Shown here one piece after another: positions 40,159 through 49,198 of a stretch of DNA of 64,000 bases. The notes under the pieces are model-generated. The model worked only from the letters and a program-made list of their open reading frames with translations, was not told where the DNA came from and made no database searches. The translations under genes and the position numbers were made by a program. Position 1 is the stretch's first letter; each line of letters opens with the position of its first letter. This stretch comes from Pontiellaceae bacterium B1224 (GTDB taxonomy: Bacteria; Verrucomicrobiota; Kiritimatiellia; Kiritimatiellales; Pontiellaceae): NCBI GenBank assembly GCA_029432815.1, contig JAROBA010000007.1, positions 1 through 64,000 of the forward strand, read 5' to 3'.

Positions 40159-42693
40159 ATGAAACGAATCCTGATATTTATACTGCTTGCAACTTCTGTA
40201 TTTGCTGACGAGTGGCAGGTGATCGGCTGGAACGATCTGGGTATGCACTGCATGGACGGGACCGATTTTTCGGTGTTCTCGATTCTCCCTCCGTATAACA
40301 CCATCCACGCGCATGTGATCCATGACGGGGTGCTGGTCACCTCAACCAACGGTCTGCACGTAACCTTCGAGGCCGTGGCGGATCCGGACGGTTCAATCAA
40401 TACCACGACCGCGGATAAGATTAATTTCTGGGAGCACGTGGCCGATATGTTCGGCGCGCAGCCGGCGGATGATTCCGGGCTGGCTGGTTATTCCATGCCG
40501 GGTGTTGCCAACACGCCGCAGCACATGGAATTTGAAACGGCTCACAATTGGTTTACGGGCGAAGGCATTCCGATTTCGCCGTTTGATGATGCCGGGTTGG
40601 TGAACTATTATCCGATGATGAAAATTGTCGTTCGCAACGATGGCGGAACCGAGCTGGCTTCGACCAAAATCGTATTGCCGGTTTCCGATGAAATGACCTG
40701 CTCCGCCTGCCACCGGTCGGGCAGCGATGCCGCCGCACAGCCGCTGCTCGGCTGGCGCTGGCATCCCGACAGCGACAAGGATGTGAAACTCAACATTCTT
40801 CGTCTGCACGACGAAAAGCAGGCGACCAATCCGGCTTTTTTCCAGGCTTTGGAAAACCAGGGTTTTAACACCAACGGGCTTTATCAAACCGTGGTGGCCG
40901 ACAACACCGCCATTCTCTGCGCGCGCTGCCATCAGTCCAACGCGCTTCCCGTTCCGCCGGATCCCAATGTGAACACCACGATGACGCAGGCGATGCACGC
41001 GCACCACGGACAGGTGGTTGATCCGGCAAACGGTATGCTCCTCAGCAGCTCGCTCAACCGCGATTCCTGCTACCGCTGCCACCCGGGTTCCTCGACCCAA
41101 TGCCTGCGCGGAGCCATGGGCGCATCGGTGGCTGCCGATGGCGGGCTCGCGATTCAATGCCAAAGCTGTCATGGCGATATGGATGCCGTCGGGGCGGAAA
41201 CCCGCAACGGCTGGTTCGACGAACCGAGCTGTCAAGGCTGCCACAGCGGAACGGCTGTTGATAACAACGGAGCCATCCGTTTCCTGACCGTCTTTGAATC
41301 GGGCGGAGCCGAACGTGTGGCGGTGAATGATACCTTTGCGCATCCGACCAACACGCTCTATCGCTTTTCAGAAGGACACGGCGGGTTGCAGTGCTCGGCC
41401 TGCCATGGATCGCCCCACGCCATCTATCCCTCCGCACACGCCAACGACAACCTGCAGAACATGGACATGCAGGGACACAAGGGAACCGTGAGCGATTGCC
41501 TTAACTGCCACACCTCGCAGCCGCAGACCTTCACCGGTGGACCGCATGGTATGCATCCCGTCGGCGAAAGCCGCTTTTCGATTAAAATCGACCATCAGGA
41601 AGACTGGTTCCATGAACATGCGCTGGAAGATGACGGTCCCGGACTGTCTTCGTGCCGGGCCTGTCACGGGGCGGACGACCGGGGCACCGTGCTTTCGCTG
41701 GCGCAGGGCGACCGCACCATTGATACCGACGACTTCGGCATCAAAACCTTCTGGAAAGGTTATCGCATCGGCTGCTACACCTGCCACAACGGCCCCGATA
41801 CAGACGATCCCAACAACAATCCCGCACCGGTGGTTTCCAATGCCGCGGCTTCCACCACGGCAAATGATCCTGCAGCGATTGCTCTGACTGCAAACGAAGG
41901 AACGATCCGCATTATCTCGCAACCGCAGAACGGAACCGTCGGCCTGACCGGCTCGACTGCAACCTACTATCCTTTCCTGAACTTCGTCGGCACCGACTCC
42001 TTCACCTTTGCGGCATGGGACGGCAAAAAGGATTCCAATCTTGGAACGGTGACAATAACCGTGAATGAGGGAGCGTGCGTGCTCGTTTGTGAGTCGGTGG
42101 TTCCTTTGAATTCTGTCTCCCGAACGGCGCTTCCATTCTGGGCATTCGCCACGGTCTCGAACTGTACCGATGCGGCTTCCTATGTCTGGAACTTCGGCGA
42201 CGGCGGCAGCTCCTCCGATGCGTTGGCACAGCATGCGTATGGAAAGAACGGAACCTACCCGTGGCAGGTCATCGCGTCCGCCGGCAGTTTATCCGTCACC
42301 AATACCGGCTCCATCACGGTTGGAAACATTCAACTGGATACCGACGCCGACGGCATTGAAGACGACTGGGAATGGGCGGTTTTCCAATCCCTGGAAACCG
42401 CCAGTGCTTCATCTGACTTCGACGATGATGGGCTGAGCGATAAGCAGGAATATCTCTGCGGCTCCAACGCTTTGGACCCGGCATCCAAATTGGCATTCAA
42501 TGACTCGACGGCGAATGTGGTCCGCTGGGCCAGCGAGCCGAACCGGATCTACACCATCAACGCGACCACTTCACTGGTGGAAACCGCCTTCGCCCCGATC
42601 GTAACTGAGATTCACGCAACGCCTCCGGAAAATGCGTACACCAACCTAACCACCGCTGCAGCCGCGTCATTCTATCAGGTCGAACTGGAATAA
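40159..42693 (+). CDS. Extracellular nine-heme cytochrome c with Ig/PKD-like domains
   Basis: An 844-residue protein with a signal peptide (MKRILIFILLATSVFA). Nine CxxCH heme sites lie between about residues 180 and 540: CSACH, CARCH, CYRCH, CQSCH, CQGCH, CSACH, CLNCH, CRACH and CYTCH. A cadherin-like/Big segment (about 560-640, GTDSFTFAAWDG) follows. A PKD-like domain (about 675-730, YVWNFGDGGSSSD) and a TSP3-type DTDADGIEDDWEW...DFDDDGLSDKQEYLCGSNALDP segment complete it. Such proteins carry electrons outside the cell. The long non-heme tail is unusual for a cytochrome and suggests surface attachment or exposure. A TATAAT -10-like box occurs about 55 bp before the start. Confidence 0.88.
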   Translation: MKRILIFILLATSVFADEWQVIGWNDLGMHCMDGTDFSVFSILPPYNTIHAHVIHDGVLVTSTNGLHVTFEAVADPDGSINTTTADKINFWEHVADMFGAQPADDSGLAGYSMPGVANTPQHMEFETAHNWFTGEGIPISPFDDAGLVNYYPMMKIVVRNDGGTELASTKIVLPVSDEMTCSACHRSGSDAAAQPLLGWRWHPDSDKDVKLNILRLHDEKQATNPAFFQALENQGFNTNGLYQTVVADNTAILCARCHQSNALPVPPDPNVNTTMTQAMHAHHGQVVDPANGMLLSSSLNRDSCYRCHPGSSTQCLRGAMGASVAADGGLAIQCQSCHGDMDAVGAETRNGWFDEPSCQGCHSGTAVDNNGAIRFLTVFESGGAERVAVNDTFAHPTNTLYRFSEGHGGLQCSACHGSPHAIYPSAHANDNLQNMDMQGHKGTVSDCLNCHTSQPQTFTGGPHGMHPVGESRFSIKIDHQEDWFHEHALEDDGPGLSSCRACHGADDRGTVLSLAQGDRTIDTDDFGIKTFWKGYRIGCYTCHNGPDTDDPNNNPAPVVSNAAASTTANDPAAIALTANEGTIRIISQPQNGTVGLTGSTATYYPFLNFVGTDSFTFAAWDGKKDSNLGTVTITVNEGACVLVCESVVPLNSVSRTALPFWAFATVSNCTDAASYVWNFGDGGSSSDALAQHAYGKNGTYPWQVIASAGSLSVTNTGSITVGNIQLDTDADGIEDDWEWAVFQSLETASASSDFDDDGLSDKQEYLCGSNALDPASKLAFNDSTANVVRWASEPNRIYTINATTSLVETAFAPIVTEIHATPPENAYTNLTTAAAASFYQVELE
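40840..40854. repeat. Iterated palindrome, copy 20 (centre GGCTT)
   Basis: Perfect copy in the cytochrome gene, read F-Q-A-L-E between heme sites 1 and 2. Confidence 0.85.
42382..42396. repeat. Iterated palindrome, copy 21 (centre ATCCC)
   Basis: Perfect copy in the cytochrome gene, read F-Q-S-L-E inside the TSP3-type segment. A shortened TTCCAATCTTGGAA (14 bp) lies near 42037. Confidence 0.85.
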
Positions 42694-42918
42694 CTACAGC
42701 GCCAATGGTTACAAGAGCCATTGACGATGGGTTGCAGTTAAAGCAGTGCCGCTCTGCAAGGGTTTTGAATCCGATATGAAATAGCTTATTTTTATCGCGC
42801 TAACTCATTGTGTAAAAGCAAACAGTATATATGGGCTCTGAATCGTTAGGGTTATGGATTATCTATTTTTCATTAAAAAAAATTGATGAATGATTCGTGC
42901 TGTGGATGAGTGTCCCGC

Positions 42919-43611
42919 ATGAATTCTACTGCAAAAAAATATAATGATCCGCCCGGTTTAGTTTCTCAGGTTTTGACGGTGAGTCGCATCGACCACGAGT
43001 ATGACCAGACCTATAGTTATTGGCTGAAACCTACCGATGAGGTTGTATTTGTTGCGGGGCAGTATTTCCATTTAGTGGCTCCGGAAGAATCCATCAGCAA
43101 GGCGACGGCTCGGCACATGTCGGTGGCCTCATCTCCTTTGGATGATGAGTTGCTGTTTTCGATGAGTGTGGCTTCACAAAGTCAGTTTAAAAAACGATTT
43201 TCCGACGTTTCTGTGGGGGATGAAGTTCGCATCTTTCATGTGGATGGCGAGTTTACCCTGGACGGGATTCCGGAAGGGGCCGAGCTGGTCTTCGTTGCGG
43301 GCGGAATCGGCATTACGCCGTTTCGAGCTCTCATTCGGGATATCGAGCTGCGGAACTTAAACTATGCCTGGTCGCTTATTCATGTGGCCCGGAACTTTCT
43401 CTATCAGGATGATTTTAAACAGTATTCCAATTCGCAACTTCACATCGGCCGAAACGATGTGCCGGAAACCATTGAAGCCGTGGTGGCCGAACAGCCGAAC
43501 GCGTACTATTTTGTCAGTGGTTCCGAACGCTTTATTGAAGGGCTCGCGGATCGTATTGCTTCGCACGGAATCGACCGTTCGCGTATCCGGTTGGAAAACT
43601 TTAATCATTAG
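42919..43611 (+). CDS. Ferredoxin/flavodoxin-NADP reductase-like flavoprotein
   Basis: About 230 residues with an FAD-binding barrel (AGQYFHLVAPEE) and NAD(P)-binding part (ELVFVAGGIGITPFRALIRD, then AYYFVSGSERFIEGL). It lacks an iron-sulfur domain. ATG at 42919 is preferred over GTG at 42910, although both have poor ribosome sites. It might pass electrons to nearby redox proteins or act as a ferric reductase for the siderophore operon that follows; neither is shown by sequence. Confidence 0.82.
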   Translation: MNSTAKKYNDPPGLVSQVLTVSRIDHEYDQTYSYWLKPTDEVVFVAGQYFHLVAPEESISKATARHMSVASSPLDDELLFSMSVASQSQFKKRFSDVSVGDEVRIFHVDGEFTLDGIPEGAELVFVAGGIGITPFRALIRDIELRNLNYAWSLIHVARNFLYQDDFKQYSNSQLHIGRNDVPETIEAVVAEQPNAYYFVSGSERFIEGLADRIASHGIDRSRIRLENFNH

Positions 43612-43643
43612 CGTTTGATCCGGATCTGCTAACTGCGTTGATG

Positions 43644-43666
43644 CTATTTGGATTTAATCCAGATAA
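43644..43666 (+). promoter_or_regulatory. Operator-like dyad of the siderophore operon
   Basis: CTATTTGGATT-T-AATCCAGATAA: arms of 11 bases with two mismatches (first base and one inner base). Next to it is TTGACA (43671-43676). Its best match in the window is 58349-58371, which has identical layout. The pattern TATTTxGATT-x-AATCxAxATA could be a metalloregulator box of Fur or DtxR type. Confidence 0.55.
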
Positions 43667-43747
43667 CGGGTTGACATGAAGAGCGGTTTATTTAAGTTAG
43701 CGCCTCCTAAGTTATCAGGGATTGGCTCAAGCAGCTGATCTCAAAAA

Positions 43748-43768
43748 CCTGTCAGGGTGGCCCTGAAG
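43748..43768 (+). promoter_or_regulatory. Conserved 21-nt element in the siderophore leader
   Basis: A 21-nt element starting CCTGTCAGGG and ending CCCTGAAG. Its inner TCAGGG-TGG-CCCTGA is a perfect dyad. It differs at one base only from 58254-58274 (minus strand), and in both loci it follows the dyad by 74-81 bp. Confidence 0.55.
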
Positions 43769-44096
43769 TGTGTTGAAAAAAATATCGGTCTGCTAGACTC
43801 CGCGATGGGGTGCGCAACTGAAATTGAGCCGGATACAGAAGTGATCCGGGCACGCCATTCAGATGCGATTGATCCGTTTATTTAGAACAGGGCAGCATGC
43901 CTTCTATTCCTTTTTCCGTTCGTCTTCTTTCAGGAAGAACTGCGCCCAGTCGGAATTGAATTTCCCTTTTTTTTCAATTTTTCCGTTGAGCACTTGCGTT
44001 CTGCGCATGGCTCGCCGGTCTTCGTTTGCAGCCTATGGCCGGGTGGCCCGGCGTGGGATTGTGAATATGTATTCAACCATTACATCAGGAGTATCC

Positions 44097-46172
44097 ATGA
44101 AAGCTAAGGCTTATCATAAAACAAGTTGGCTTGCGGCGTTGGCTGCAGGTTTAGCGGTTGGCGCAGTTGCCGAAGAAACTAACGAAACAGCGGTTGCTGA
44201 AAATGCCGTGGCAGAAGAAACCGTTCAGGTGATCCCCCAGGAGATGGATGAGGTTCGTACCGTGTCTGTCATCGGAGAGGATTATATTGAGCACATCCAG
44301 GCCTCTACGTTAGGTGATATTTTCCGGGTCGATCCGGAGGTCACCGTTGGCGGCGGCGGTATTCCGGCCGCACAGAAGATTTATGTGCGTGGCTTGGAAG
44401 ACACCATGCTCAATGTCGAGATCAACGGCGCGCCGCAGAGCACGCAGATCTATCACCATCAAAGCCGCATCCTGGTCGACCCTGAATTACTGAAATCGGT
44501 TGAGGTGCAGTCCGGCGCCGGAGCGGCCACTTATGGTCCCGGCGCATTGGGCGGATTCGTTCAGTTCGAATACAAAAACGCATCGGATATGCTCGACCCG
44601 GGCCAGGCGCTGGGAGCCTTTGTTAAAGGCGGCTACTATTCCAATGGTGATGGCTATAAGGCGGATACCGCAATTTTCGGTTCGGTGAATGAGGCGCTTA
44701 ACCTTATGGCGCTCTACACCCGCTACGACATCGGCTCCTACGAGGCCGGCGGCGATTATGGCGAGGTTGAAAATACCGATGTGACCTCGGACCGAATCTA
44801 TCTTTCGGCGGACGGACGCTTCGGTGATGAACATTCCTATACGGCCTCCTATGATTGGTATCAGGACGCAGGCCCGCGTCGCATCCGCGCGAACTTCCAG
44901 GGCGACATCACGCATCCCGTGCTGCCCAACCCGGTGGTGGATCAGGAGGCGACTCGTCAAACGGCTGCCTTCAACTACGCTTTTGACTCAATCTCAACCG
45001 ATATGGTTAATCTCGAGTTCAAACTCTATGCGACGGATATCGAGTCCAGCCAGAAAAGTTCCGAAACCTATGTGACAGGACCTCCTTTCTTCTACGATAT
45101 GGATTTCGATTACGACCTCGGCGGCGGTAACTACGGCACGGATCTGCGTAATACATCGGAGTTTGAACTTGCTGGAGAGCATGGCCTGACCTATGGCGCG
45201 GACTACCGTCATGATGAGGTGACCTTTGATAACCGTACCGCCGGATCCAATTCCCTCGGTCCGATGTTTGCCGACTGGGCTGACGCCGAGGCGAAGGGTC
45301 AGATTTACGGGGTTTATGTGCAGGATAACTGGCGTCTGAATCCCAAGTTTCTGCTCAGCTACGGCCTGCGCTGGGACCAGTATGAATATGAGGACCCTCA
45401 GGGGATTGAAGTTGATATGAATGGCTTCAGTCCGAATGTCGGGATCACCTTCACGCCCGTTCAGCAGCTTGATATCTATGCCAACGCTGCGCGCGCTTTC
45501 CGTGGCATGCTGGCGCCGGAGGCCCTCTTCCTCAGCCACCCGTCGCACGTCACCGATCCCGATGCCGATCCGGAAACCGCATATAACTACGAGCTGGGTA
45601 TGAACCTGAATTCAGGCGGGTTCCGCGCCAACGTGGAAGGGTACTATCAGGAAATCTACGACTATATCGGAACCCTGGATCGCACCAATATAGGCGACGT
45701 GAAAATTCCGGGCTATTCCGCGTCGGTCGGATATCACTGGGACATGCTGGTCGCCTCGATCGGTGTGAACGAGTCGTTTCCGGAAATGAACGGCGAAATG
45801 CTCGTCAATGAGGACAACATCGGGCTGGGTGCTGCCAGCGGACGGACCTGGATTACGAGCCTCGAATACTGGTTCCCCACCACGGGCGTTGTCGTGGGCT
45901 GGAATGGTCGCTTTGTGGAGCGGCTGGAAGATCTGCCGCAGCCGACAACCGGAGTCCGTCCGGACAAAGCTGGATTCGGCGTGCACGACATCTATGTCAG
46001 TTGGACCCCGCCCAGCCACGATGCCCTGACGCTGACGTTCACGGTGAATAACGTGTTCGACCAGTTCTACTACGAGCACACCACCTACGGGTATAACTCC
46101 AGCCTCGATGCAACCGTCGGGTTGCCGGAGGCGGGCCGCGACTTCAGACTTGCTGCAAGCTATACGTTCTAA
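44097..46172 (+). CDS. TonB-dependent siderophore receptor
   Basis: About 691 residues with a signal peptide (MKAKAYHKTSWLAALAAGLAVGAVAEE). AGGAG supports the ATG at 44097; in-frame starts upstream (from 43863) run through the leader. The plug domain covers about residues 55-180 (IPAAQKIYVRGLEDTMLNVEINGAPQ, then SVEVQSGAGAATYGPGALGG). The rest is the 22-strand barrel, ending in F (LAASYTF). The following binding protein and permeases are of iron-siderophore type, so a ferric siderophore is the likely ligand. Confidence 0.9.
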   Translation: MKAKAYHKTSWLAALAAGLAVGAVAEETNETAVAENAVAEETVQVIPQEMDEVRTVSVIGEDYIEHIQASTLGDIFRVDPEVTVGGGGIPAAQKIYVRGLEDTMLNVEINGAPQSTQIYHHQSRILVDPELLKSVEVQSGAGAATYGPGALGGFVQFEYKNASDMLDPGQALGAFVKGGYYSNGDGYKADTAIFGSVNEALNLMALYTRYDIGSYEAGGDYGEVENTDVTSDRIYLSADGRFGDEHSYTASYDWYQDAGPRRIRANFQGDITHPVLPNPVVDQEATRQTAAFNYAFDSISTDMVNLEFKLYATDIESSQKSSETYVTGPPFFYDMDFDYDLGGGNYGTDLRNTSEFELAGEHGLTYGADYRHDEVTFDNRTAGSNSLGPMFADWADAEAKGQIYGVYVQDNWRLNPKFLLSYGLRWDQYEYEDPQGIEVDMNGFSPNVGITFTPVQQLDIYANAARAFRGMLAPEALFLSHPSHVTDPDADPETAYNYELGMNLNSGGFRANVEGYYQEIYDYIGTLDRTNIGDVKIPGYSASVGYHWDMLVASIGVNESFPEMNGEMLVNEDNIGLGAASGRTWITSLEYWFPTTGVVVGWNGRFVERLEDLPQPTTGVRPDKAGFGVHDIYVSWTPPSHDALTLTFTVNNVFDQFYYEHTTYGYNSSLDATVGLPEAGRDFRLAASYTF

Positions 46173-47141
46173 ATGAAAACAATACGCCAAAATCGATTGG
46201 CCATGGCCGCGGCATTTGCCGCGGTTTTTGGCGTTTTTATAAGCGGCTGTAAACCGGCCGATTCCGACGTTCCAATGTCTGGAAATTCCAGTGCAGTGGA
46301 AACCCGACTCATCACCGATGCATTGGGTAACGAGGTGCAGGTTCCTGTGCATCCGCAACGCGTGCTGGCACTTAGTGAAGTCGATCTGGATGCGATGCTC
46401 GCGCTGGGCGCGAAGCCCTTTGGCGCCACGGCCGGACGCGGGCAGGACACCTTTCCCCGCTATCTGCTGGAGCAGACCGAAGGCATTGAGCTGATGGGAG
46501 CGTTGTATCGCCCGTCCCTCGAACGCGTCATTGGCGCGCGGCCCGATCTGATTCTGTGGGGAGGCTATATGGATGACGGGATCGCGGCAAAGCTCCGGAA
46601 AATCGCGCCGGTGGTGCGGACTTACGGGATGGAAGATGGATGGCGTATTGCGCTGGAACAGGTGGCCAATGCCCTCAATCTTCAGGAGCAGGCTGTGGCC
46701 TTCGAACTCGCTTATGCCGAGCGCGTGAAATCCATTCAGGCCGAGCTGGGCGATGCGCTGCAGAAAAAGGTTAGCATCATCCGGTGGAACCCGAAGGGCC
46801 CGGCGTTTATGCACGCGGATAGCTTCGGGCGCGGGATCACGGTGGACCTCGGGCTGGACATTCCGGAAGGACAGGATGTGCCGGGCCCCGCGCATTCCAA
46901 AATCATCAGCTTCGAAAATCTGGATATGATCGACGCCGACTGGATCTTCCTCGGAACCCTCACGGGAGAAGGCGACGCGCAGCGTTCGCTGGATGCCGCG
47001 CTGGATAATCCGGCCTTCGCCCGACTCAATGCAGTCAAGTCCGACCAGGTGGTTGTGGTGGATGGCTCCATGTGGACCTCGTCCGGTGGTCCCATTGCCG
47101 CACAGCAACTCGTGGAAGAAGTATACGGCGCATTGAAGTAG
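46173..47141 (+). CDS. Iron-siderophore ABC transporter binding lipoprotein
   Basis: A 322-residue FecB/BtuF-fold protein with a lipobox (VFGVFISGCKPAD, Cys at about 26). Motifs PQRVLALSEVDLDAMLALGAKPFGAT and PSLERVIGARPDLILWGGYMD are typical of ferric siderophore binding proteins. The ATG follows directly after the receptor stop codon. A palindrome copy is read P-M-S-G-N just after the lipobox. Confidence 0.9.
   Translation: MKTIRQNRLAMAAAFAAVFGVFISGCKPADSDVPMSGNSSAVETRLITDALGNEVQVPVHPQRVLALSEVDLDAMLALGAKPFGATAGRGQDTFPRYLLEQTEGIELMGALYRPSLERVIGARPDLILWGGYMDDGIAAKLRKIAPVVRTYGMEDGWRIALEQVANALNLQEQAVAFELAYAERVKSIQAELGDALQKKVSIIRWNPKGPAFMHADSFGRGITVDLGLDIPEGQDVPGPAHSKIISFENLDMIDADWIFLGTLTGEGDAQRSLDAALDNPAFARLNAVKSDQVVVVDGSMWTSSGGPIAAQQLVEEVYGALK
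46270..46284. repeat. Iterated palindrome, copy 22 (centre ATGTC)
   Basis: Perfect copy in the binding-protein gene, read V-P-M-S-G-N. Confidence 0.85.
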
Positions 47142-47144
47142 CGT

Positions 47145-48143
47145 ATGAAAATAGGTTTCGTCATTTTGGGTTTGCTGGCGGCATGCCTCGTCTCACTGGG
47201 TGTGGGAGGAGGCAGCGTCACGTTGCCGCATGTGTTCGACTACCTGAGTGGTCGGCCGCTCGGTGCCGATCCCGACTATGTCGAAATGGTCATCGTCTCC
47301 ATTCGCCTGCCGCGCACGTTGGGCGCGATTCTGGTCGGCACCTGTTTCGGGCTGGCCGGTGCACTGCTGCAAACCGTCACACGCAACCGATTGGCCGAAA
47401 CTGATCTGCTCGGAATTAATGGCGGTGCGGCCTTGGGCGTGGTGATTGGTCTGACGTTTTTCGGGGCCGAGTCCGTCGCCAGTTATATGGGCTGGTCGTT
47501 TGGCGGTGCGCTTTTCGGGACCATGCTGGTCGTCGCCATTGCGGGGCGGGGTGGAGTTGCCATTCCGCCGCTGCGCCTCGTGCTGACCGGCCTGGCGATC
47601 GCCTCCACCGTGCAGGGCATCATTGGATTCATCCTGCTTCAGAATCAGAACAGTCTCGATCAGTTTCGATTCTGGGTGCTCGGCTCGTTGGCCGGCGTTA
47701 CGCTGGAGGGCATCATGGCCGCGCTGCCAGGAACGATTGTAGGCATCGTGATTGTGCTCGCCATCACCCGCAGTTTAGGCGCACTTCGGTTGGGCGATGA
47801 TGTCGCCAAAGGGCTGGGCCATCGCCCGGCCATCACCCGTTTTGCTGCGATTACCGCCGTGACCCTTTTCACGGGATCGGCCATTGCGCTGACCGGGCCG
47901 GTCGTATTGCTGGGGCTCATTGCTCCGTACGCCGCGCGCTATTTTGTGCGCTCCTCCATGGCCCTCTTTTTTATCGTTTCCGGCATCATGGGCGCATCCG
48001 TGTTGCTGGTAGCGGATTCGGTTTGCCGCGTCATTGTGCAGCCCTACGAATCGCCCGTTTCGGTGGTGGTTGTGCTGATCGGCGCGCCGCTGCTCATTCA
48101 CATCGCCCGCTCACCGAAACAACTCAGTTCCTTGAATAGCTAA
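47145..48143 (+). CDS. FecCD-family siderophore ABC permease 1
   Basis: A 332-residue inner-membrane protein with about ten helices. IRLPRTLGAILVGTCFGLAGALLQTVTRNRLAETDLLGINGGAALG is the family signature, and the coupling region GPVVLLGLIAPYAARYFVR is clear. It starts three bases after the binding-protein gene. It pairs with permease 2 to form the channel. Confidence 0.92.
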   Translation: MKIGFVILGLLAACLVSLGVGGGSVTLPHVFDYLSGRPLGADPDYVEMVIVSIRLPRTLGAILVGTCFGLAGALLQTVTRNRLAETDLLGINGGAALGVVIGLTFFGAESVASYMGWSFGGALFGTMLVVAIAGRGGVAIPPLRLVLTGLAIASTVQGIIGFILLQNQNSLDQFRFWVLGSLAGVTLEGIMAALPGTIVGIVIVLAITRSLGALRLGDDVAKGLGHRPAITRFAAITAVTLFTGSAIALTGPVVLLGLIAPYAARYFVRSSMALFFIVSGIMGASVLLVADSVCRVIVQPYESPVSVVVVLIGAPLLIHIARSPKQLSSLNS

Positions 48144-49198
48144 TGAATACGACGGATCTAAAACCCATTCCCGCTGGCCGGGTGATTCGAGGCGGCTCGT
48201 TCTCCTGGATTCTGCCGTACCGCGCCTGCGCGGTTTCCTCGGTGCTGGCCCTTCTTTCGTTTGCGCTGTTCATCTATGCCCTCATGGCGGGCGAAACCAC
48301 CTTGAATCCCGTTCAGGTTTTCCAATCGTTGATCGGCTCCGCCGATTGGTCGACGAATTTATTGGTCGGCGAAGTGCGGCTGCCTCGCGCCATTGCGGCC
48401 TGGTCGGCCGGAGCCGCGTTGGGCTTATCCGGTGCGATGCTGCAGGCCATCACGCGAAACCGCTTGGCCAGCCCGGACATTCTGGGCGTGAACGACGGCG
48501 CCACCTTTATGGTGATGATTATGGTGATGTTCGCCGCGACGCCCGTGGTGGGGGAATGGCGGATTTCGTGCGGCGGAGCGCTCCTGGCTTTTGCCATTCT
48601 CATGATGCTGAGCCGGAATGTCGGATCGCACGGGCATCGCATGCTGGTGATCGGAATCGGGGTTTCGCAGTTGTTCCGTTCCGTGAATGAACTGATGCTC
48701 AGCCGCGGGCATATTCAGCATGCCACGGCCGTCTATGTCTGGAGCATTGGCTCGTTTGTCGGGCGTGGATTTGAGAATGCATTGCCGGCGATGCTGGGCC
48801 TCGTCATTTGCGTTCCGTGGGCGCTCGCGCTGCAACGGCACATTAATCTCTTTTCGTTCGATGAAACCATTGCGTCCGGTTTCGGGGTTCCCGTGAAGTC
48901 GGTCAAACTGCAAACCATTTTTGTGGCGGTGATCGCCGCCGGACTCGGCCTGTCCGTGGGCGGCCCGCTCGCCTTTATTGCATTGGCCGCGCCCATTGCC
49001 GTAAGCCGCATGGTTCGATCTGCCAAGGTGGCCGTGGTGGGATCAATGTTAACCGGCGGCCTGCTGGCCCTCGGTGGGGATCTCGCCGGCCGAATGGTGC
49101 TCGCCCCGATTGAGCTGCCCGTCGGCGTCGTCTGCCGAATCTTCGGCGGCTTGTTTCTGCTGCTTTTGCTCGTCTTGCCTAAAAGGAAAGTTGCATGA
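48143..49198 (+). CDS. FecCD-family siderophore ABC permease 2
   Basis: A 351-residue permease with VRLPRAIAAWSAGAALGLSGAMLQAITRNRLASPDILGVNDGA and SVGGPLAFIALAAPIAVSRMVR. It overlaps the previous stop by one base (TAATG). Two different permease genes in tandem are usual for Fec/Fhu-type siderophore importers. Confidence 0.92.
   Translation: MNTTDLKPIPAGRVIRGGSFSWILPYRACAVSSVLALLSFALFIYALMAGETTLNPVQVFQSLIGSADWSTNLLVGEVRLPRAIAAWSAGAALGLSGAMLQAITRNRLASPDILGVNDGATFMVMIMVMFAATPVVGEWRISCGGALLAFAILMMLSRNVGSHGHRMLVIGIGVSQLFRSVNELMLSRGHIQHATAVYVWSIGSFVGRGFENALPAMLGLVICVPWALALQRHINLFSFDETIASGFGVPVKSVKLQTIFVAVIAAGLGLSVGGPLAFIALAAPIAVSRMVRSAKVAVVGSMLTGGLLALGGDLAGRMVLAPIELPVGVVCRIFGGLFLLLLLVLPKRKVA

Larger units (their letters stand above)
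43612..44096. other. 485-bp leader of the siderophore operon
   Basis: Contains the dyad at 43644-43666, a TTGACA -35-like box at 43671-43676, and the conserved 21-nt element at 43748-43768. An open frame without ATG runs from about 43739 to 43888, and a longer one continues into the receptor. I considered a cobalamin riboswitch and do not support it. The rest shows nothing else. Confidence 0.45.

Noticed and set aside
31207-42693. PEP-CTERM or other sorting tags on the large secreted proteins
   Set aside because: None of the repeat protein, propeller or cytochrome ends in a PEP-type motif, membrane helix and basic tail.
43690-43870. Possible cobalamin riboswitch before the TonB receptor (GCGCAACTG and GAGCCGGATAC pieces)
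   Set aside because: The core GGGAA...GGTG...CC structure is missing, the binding protein is of siderophore type, and a shared dyad plus 21-nt element explain the leader better.
43739-43888. Small protein gene in the siderophore leader, sharing P-V-R-V-x-L-K with a frame at 58160-58320
   Set aside because: Neither frame has a start codon with a ribosome site, and the similarity is limited to the 21-nt element; conservation is better explained at DNA level.
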